Of a stretch of DNA of 64,000 bases, positions 61,290-64,000 are shown in pieces. Position numbers and translations under genes: made by a program. The DNA lies in the NCBI RefSeq assembly GCF_028283785.1, contig NZ_JAPWKB010000014.1:310001-374000 (forward strand), in the 5' to 3' direction. The notes beneath the pieces were generated by a model. That model ran no database searches. It saw nothing but the letters and a program-made list of their open reading frames with translations, and was not told where the DNA came from. Source of the stretch: Paraburkholderia sp. GTDB lineage: Bacteria > Pseudomonadota > Gammaproteobacteria > Burkholderiales > Burkholderiaceae. Numbering within the stretch: the stretch's first letter is position 1; each line of letters starts with the position of its first letter.

Positions 61290-61820
61290 ACACACACGAA
61301 AACCCTTGGCAAACGGGAGGCGTCCATATAAAGGCAGTCATTCGTTCCGGCTGTTCGCTCCGCGACAGCCGTTGGGCACAGCCCCGTCTTTTTCTCTCGG
61401 CGCTCTTCGCGCGCTGCACTCCGTTTGTCACAACATCCATTTTCCTGGCATGCGCCGGTCCGTTCTCGCGCGCAAAATTCCTGGCTACGCCGAGCGTCGA
61501 AACCATCGTGAAGACGGGTAAATGCCATGGCGCAACCAGGCCTTGAGACGGACGCCGGAGCCGTCGAGAAGGCCGAAAAATAGCGTGGCGAAAATAGGTT
61601 TTTAAAGCAGGCTACCGCCGCGAAGCGGGCGGGATGTGCGGGCGCGGACCACCGGGAAAAACGGACCGCCGAGTCCAAACGTGCGCGGTCCACTACCCGA
61701 AAGTCAGTAGACGCCACTCGCTACGAAGCGCGAGGTAAACGCGCTTTCTTTTGCCTACTTTTCTTTGCGCGAGCAAAGAAAAGTAGGTGCGGTCCCGCAC
61801 AGGGACGATCCAGGCAAACC

Positions 61821-61912
61821 GACGTGAAACCGGGACGATCGAGCAAAACCAAACCGACCGACGTGAAACCGGGACGATCGAGCAAAACCAAACCGACCGA
61901 CGTGAAACCGGG
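61821..61912. repeat. 39-bp tandem units after repeat copy 3
   Basis: Units beginning G-A-C-G-T-G-A-A-A-C-C-G-G-G-A-C start at 61821, 61860 and 61899 (period 39). They are the inverted, diverged counterpart of the units before copy 3. Confidence 0.75.
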
Positions 61913-61988
61913 ACAACCGAGCAGACCAGCGCAAAGACAGGCCACGCACGCCAACACAACAACAACCAAACCAACCCCAAACCCAAAG

Positions 61989-62147
61989 TCAACCCCTGAC
62001 CACAGGATCCTTATCCGGCGGCCCTTCCGGCCGCTGCGGCTCATCGTTATGATGCCCTGGCGACGCCGGCGAAAGCGGATCCCCTTCCGGATCACGGGTC
62101 GGATCAGCGAGCGGATCGGGTAACGGATTAGTGTGCATATAAAACAT
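61989..62147 (-). CDS. 52-residue Asp-Pro-rich protein
   Basis: M-F-Y-M-H-T-N-P-L-P-D-P-L-A-D-P-T-R-D-P starts a short chain in which Asp-Pro and Pro-Glu/Gly pairs recur (D-P-E-G-D-P-L-S-P, then R-P-E-G-P-P-D-K-D-P-V). G-A-G-G lies about 10 bases before ATG 62147; an internal ATG at 62138 is possible. It is very acidic and proline-rich, likely disordered. The stop is only ~75 bases from the tandem repeats flanking copy 3. Its composition resembles small hypothetical proteins I associate with Burkholderia, but this is from memory and no function is known. Confidence 0.55.
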   Translation of the reverse strand: MFYMHTNPLPDPLADPTRDPEGDPLSPASPGHHNDEPQRPEGPPDKDPVVRG

Positions 62148-62253
62148 GATCGAATAACCTCAAAAGAAATCCCACCGCGCAGCGGTACATCAAAAGCGTA
62201 GACGATCCCCACCTCGATAGAGAACCGATCGCAAAACAAATCCCGCGCCACTT

Positions 62254-62964
62254 TCAGTGACGCCCCAAACCCCGCCGCGTCACGTTCAAACTCCAGAACC
62301 GCTCGTCCCCGAACACGTCGCCATACCCGTCGGCGCCGAACGCCCTCAACTGACTCCCATACGCACTCACCGCCTCGCGCTTCAACGCGTCGCGCCGCTC
62401 GTCGTCCAGCGCAAACCGCGCCCACGGCTGCGCGGGTGTCGCCACGATCCCGCGCTTCGACAGATCGGCGAGCCGCGCATCCACGACGCCCGGCTGACAC
62501 CGATGGATCGCTTCCGCATACGCGAACCACGCAAGATGCGACAACCTCGGCACCAGCTCACAACACGCTTCATACACGAGCTGGTGATCCGGATGAAACA
62601 GCCCCAGCGGCATCAGCAAAACATTCGCCGTAGACCGGTAAATCGTCTCCTCCAGCGCGGCCGCCAGCCGGTCGATCGACGGCGAATCCGCATACTGGCA
62701 ATCGCGAAACGGCATGCGCAACGGAATCGCATCCAGCACGTCGAGCGCATTGTCGTCCTCCACCGTGCGCGCATGGATCGCATCGTGCGAGTCGGCAAAA
62801 CCGGCTTTCATGTCCCACTCGGTATGCATCGGATGCTCGGGCGGCGCGGCGAAAACGGTGCACACGGCGGCGTCCGGATGCGCAGCCATCAACGCGCCGC
62901 AACTGAATACGGCGTCGTCGAAATGCGGTGATACGACAAACAGGCGCGGACTGGTTTCGCTCAT
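62254..62964 (-). CDS. PIG-L family deacetylase (LmbE-like)
   Basis: 236 residues. The zinc motif is V-S-P-H-F-D-D-A-V-F-S-C-G near the N terminus (the family's P-H-P-D-D with Phe for Pro), and the second motif H-P-D-H-Q-L-V lies near residue 145. Members remove acetyl groups from N-acetylglucosamine-type substrates in glycolipids or mycothiol/bacillithiol-like pathways; the substrate here is unknown. Start M-S-E-T-S-P at 62964 is preceded by G-A-G-A-A; the frame runs to 63075 without a ribosome site. Divergent from the helicase. Confidence 0.83.
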   Translation of the reverse strand: MSETSPRLFVVSPHFDDAVFSCGALMAAHPDAAVCTVFAAPPEHPMHTEWDMKAGFADSHDAIHARTVEDDNALDVLDAIPLRMPFRDCQYADSPSIDRLAAALEETIYRSTANVLLMPLGLFHPDHQLVYEACCELVPRLSHLAWFAYAEAIHRCQPGVVDARLADLSKRGIVATPAQPWARFALDDERRDALKREAVSAYGSQLRAFGADGYGDVFGDERFWSLNVTRRGLGRH

Positions 62965-63184
62965 ACGTTCTCGACGGATTTCATCGGTGAAAGCACGACA
63001 TCGGCATGGATCGAAAGCCCCACATGAGCTTAGACAAATTTCTCGCGAATTGCGCAACGCATGTCCCGTCCGCAAACCTCATGCCAGCACGCCAACACCA
63101 GAATCGATGCGGACTGAACTCGAGCCTCGGCTGGCGAGTCCATCGGAAAAGCGGCATCCTGACGGCAACGCGAAAGGAGGGCGG

Positions 63185-64000
63185 TTGAAATCATCGACAC
63201 GTGCGAATCCGGCGTCCACACAAGCCGAACTGTCCGGACCGGACCCGGCGTCGAACGACGCCGACGCCGCGCCCGACGACGCTGTTCCCGATACGTCGAC
63301 GCCACAGCCCGCCACGCGCCGCGCACCGCGCGCCCGTCGGGTGCCGAAGACCCGCGAGCAACAGGCGAAGGACGACGCGCGCGCGGCGGCCGCATTCCAT
63401 TCCGAACCGTTTTCCGTCGATACGACTGCGGCCGCCCAGCCGTTCGAGACGCGTCTGCAACGCTGGTTCGACGTGCGCCGCTGGCAAGCGTTCGATTTCC
63501 AGCGCACCACATGGCAGGCCATCGTTCGCGGCGAAAGCGGGCTGCTGCACGCGACCACTGGCTCCGGTAAAACCTGGGCGGTCTGGTTCGGTGCGCTGGC
63601 CGCGTTCGCCGACCACGCGGCGCGCGGCGTCGACACGCGCAACCCGCAAGCCGATCCGCTGACAGTGCTGTGGATCACGCCGATGCGTGCGCTCGCCGCC
63701 GATACCGCGCGTGCGCTGCAATCGTCGGCGCTCGAACTGGCGGTGCCGTGGACGGTCGGCCTGCGTACCGGCGACACGCCTTCGGCCGAACGCGCGCGGC
63801 AGAATCGACGGATGCCGTCGGCGCTGGTGACGACGCCCGAAAGCCTGTCGCTGATGCTGACGCGCGCCGATGCCCGCGAAGCGCTCGCGCACGTGCGGCT
63901 GGTGGTCGTCGATGAATGGCATGAACTGATCGGCAACAAGCGCGGCACGCAGACCCAGCTGGCGCTCGCGCGCCTCGCGCACTGGCGCGCCGGTCTGCAA
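63185..64000 (+). CDS. Ligase-associated DEXH-box DNA helicase (Lhr family), N-terminal part
   Basis: The frame is open from a TTG at 63185 to the window end, so the C-terminal part is outside. A-A-G-G-A-G-G ends 4 bases before the TTG; no ATG fits. After a ~75-residue Pro/Asp/Arg-rich tail comes helicase motif I (A-T-T-G-S-G-K-T, Lys129), motif Ia (I-T-P-M-R-A-L), T-T-P-E-S, and motif II V-V-V-D-E-W-H-E-L, whose D-E-W-H is typical of the ligase-associated DNA damage response helicase. It usually works with an ATP-dependent DNA ligase, exonuclease and MBL-fold phosphoesterase, which should follow downstream if the usual operon is present. Confidence 0.88.
   Translation, partial: MKSSTRANPASTQAELSGPDPASNDADAAPDDAVPDTSTPQPATRRAPRARRVPKTREQQAKDDARAAAAFHSEPFSVDTTAAAQPFETRLQRWFDVRRWQAFDFQRTTWQAIVRGESGLLHATTGSGKTWAVWFGALAAFADHAARGVDTRNPQADPLTVLWITPMRALAADTARALQSSALELAVPWTVGLRTGDTPSAERARQNRRMPSALVTTPESLSLMLTRADAREALAHVRLVVVDEWHELIGNKRGTQTQLALARLAHWRAGLQ

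Larger units (their letters stand above)
59893..61332 (+). mobile_element. IS110-family element, IS1111 subgroup, second copy (1440 bp)
   Basis: Inserted at exactly the same target position as the copy at 14405-15843, with the same AA core (59891-59892 and 61331-61332) and the same 14-bp sub-terminal inverted repeats. It differs by one substitution and a small cluster of changes in the transposase gene (60630-60672) that add one base in total. Confidence 0.88.
59719..61819. repeat. Dispersed inverted-arm repeat, copy 3 (carrying the IS)
   Basis: Same inverted arms as copy 1 and the same orientation. The left arm up to the IS is identical to that of copy 1, while the sequence right of the IS (from about 61342) diverges visibly from copy 1. 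The core has about one and a half of the ~58-bp units. No gene other than the IS transposase remnant is present in 59576-61988; frames through the arms are accidental. Confidence 0.8.

Noticed and set aside
61821..61912. 39-bp tandem repeats considered as plasmid iterons or CRISPR
   Set aside because: No replication gene and no unique spacers; the same unit makes up the end of the dispersed repeat arm.

Overview
The window is a GC-rich chromosomal segment of a Burkholderiaceae member, most likely Paraburkholderia or a close relative. The basis is the small OmpC-type general porin, the codon bias, strings of ATGA-overlapping genes, and gene neighbourhoods typical of that group. No rRNA, tRNA, CRISPR array or prophage was seen. 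It opens inside a sulfatase gene and closes inside a ligase-associated DEXH helicase gene.

Layout. 0-3 kb: sulfatase, formylglycine-generating enzyme and a MetQ/NlpA-type binding protein in one operon. 3-8.3 kb: OmpW, two small secreted proteins, a FUSC exporter-like protein and a 2OG-Fe(II) oxygenase. 8.4-14.2 kb: a five-gene cluster matching bacterial itaconate degradation (itaconyl-CoA hydratase, acyl-CoA dehydrogenase, family III CoA transferase, MmgE/PrpD protein, citramalyl-CoA lyase). 16.7-19.4 kb: an ALDH7-type aldehyde dehydrogenase and an FAD amine oxidase, plausibly lysine/pipecolate catabolism. 19.5-29.9 kb: a complete yfaA-yfaT-yfaS-yfaQ-yfaP operon around a bacterial alpha-2-macroglobulin that keeps a C-A-E-Q thioester motif. 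30.7-35.1 kb: DUF457 membrane protein, lipoprotein, porin and small unknown proteins. 35.4-38.9 kb: an operon of CDP-alcohol phosphatidyltransferase, 2OG oxygenase, LPG-synthase/HpnL-like membrane protein and sugar-1-P-type nucleotidyltransferase, closed by a strong terminator. 38.9-53.2 kb: MFS transporter, frameshifted gamma-glutamyltransferase, trypsin-like protease, glyoxalase-fold protein, PPK2, Pit phosphate transporter, GGDEF cyclase, DedA-rhodanese fusion, YigZ, small proteins and an FtsI-like PBP. 53.5-59.6 kb: a chemoreceptor, then aepX-aepY-aepZ for 2-aminoethylphosphonate. 61.9-64 kb: a 52-residue Asp-Pro-rich protein, a PIG-L deacetylase and the helicase.

A dispersed repeat with ~150-bp inverted arms occurs three times (14.2-16.4, 30.0-30.6, 59.7-61.8 kb), always at the 3' side of an operon. 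Copies one and three carry an IS110-family (IS1111-type) element at the same position; copy two is empty. The empty site fixes the IS ends and a shared AA core. The 3' non-coding end of the IS contains a hairpin loop with segments matching both halves of that target, as expected for a bridge RNA. The third-copy transposase is frameshifted.

The two phosphonate-related operons, 17 kb apart, together contain plausible genes for making 2-aminoethylphosphonate, activating it with CTP, transferring it to a lipid or polymer, hydroxylating it and moving the product across the membrane. This is the best candidate in the window for an undescribed pathway.
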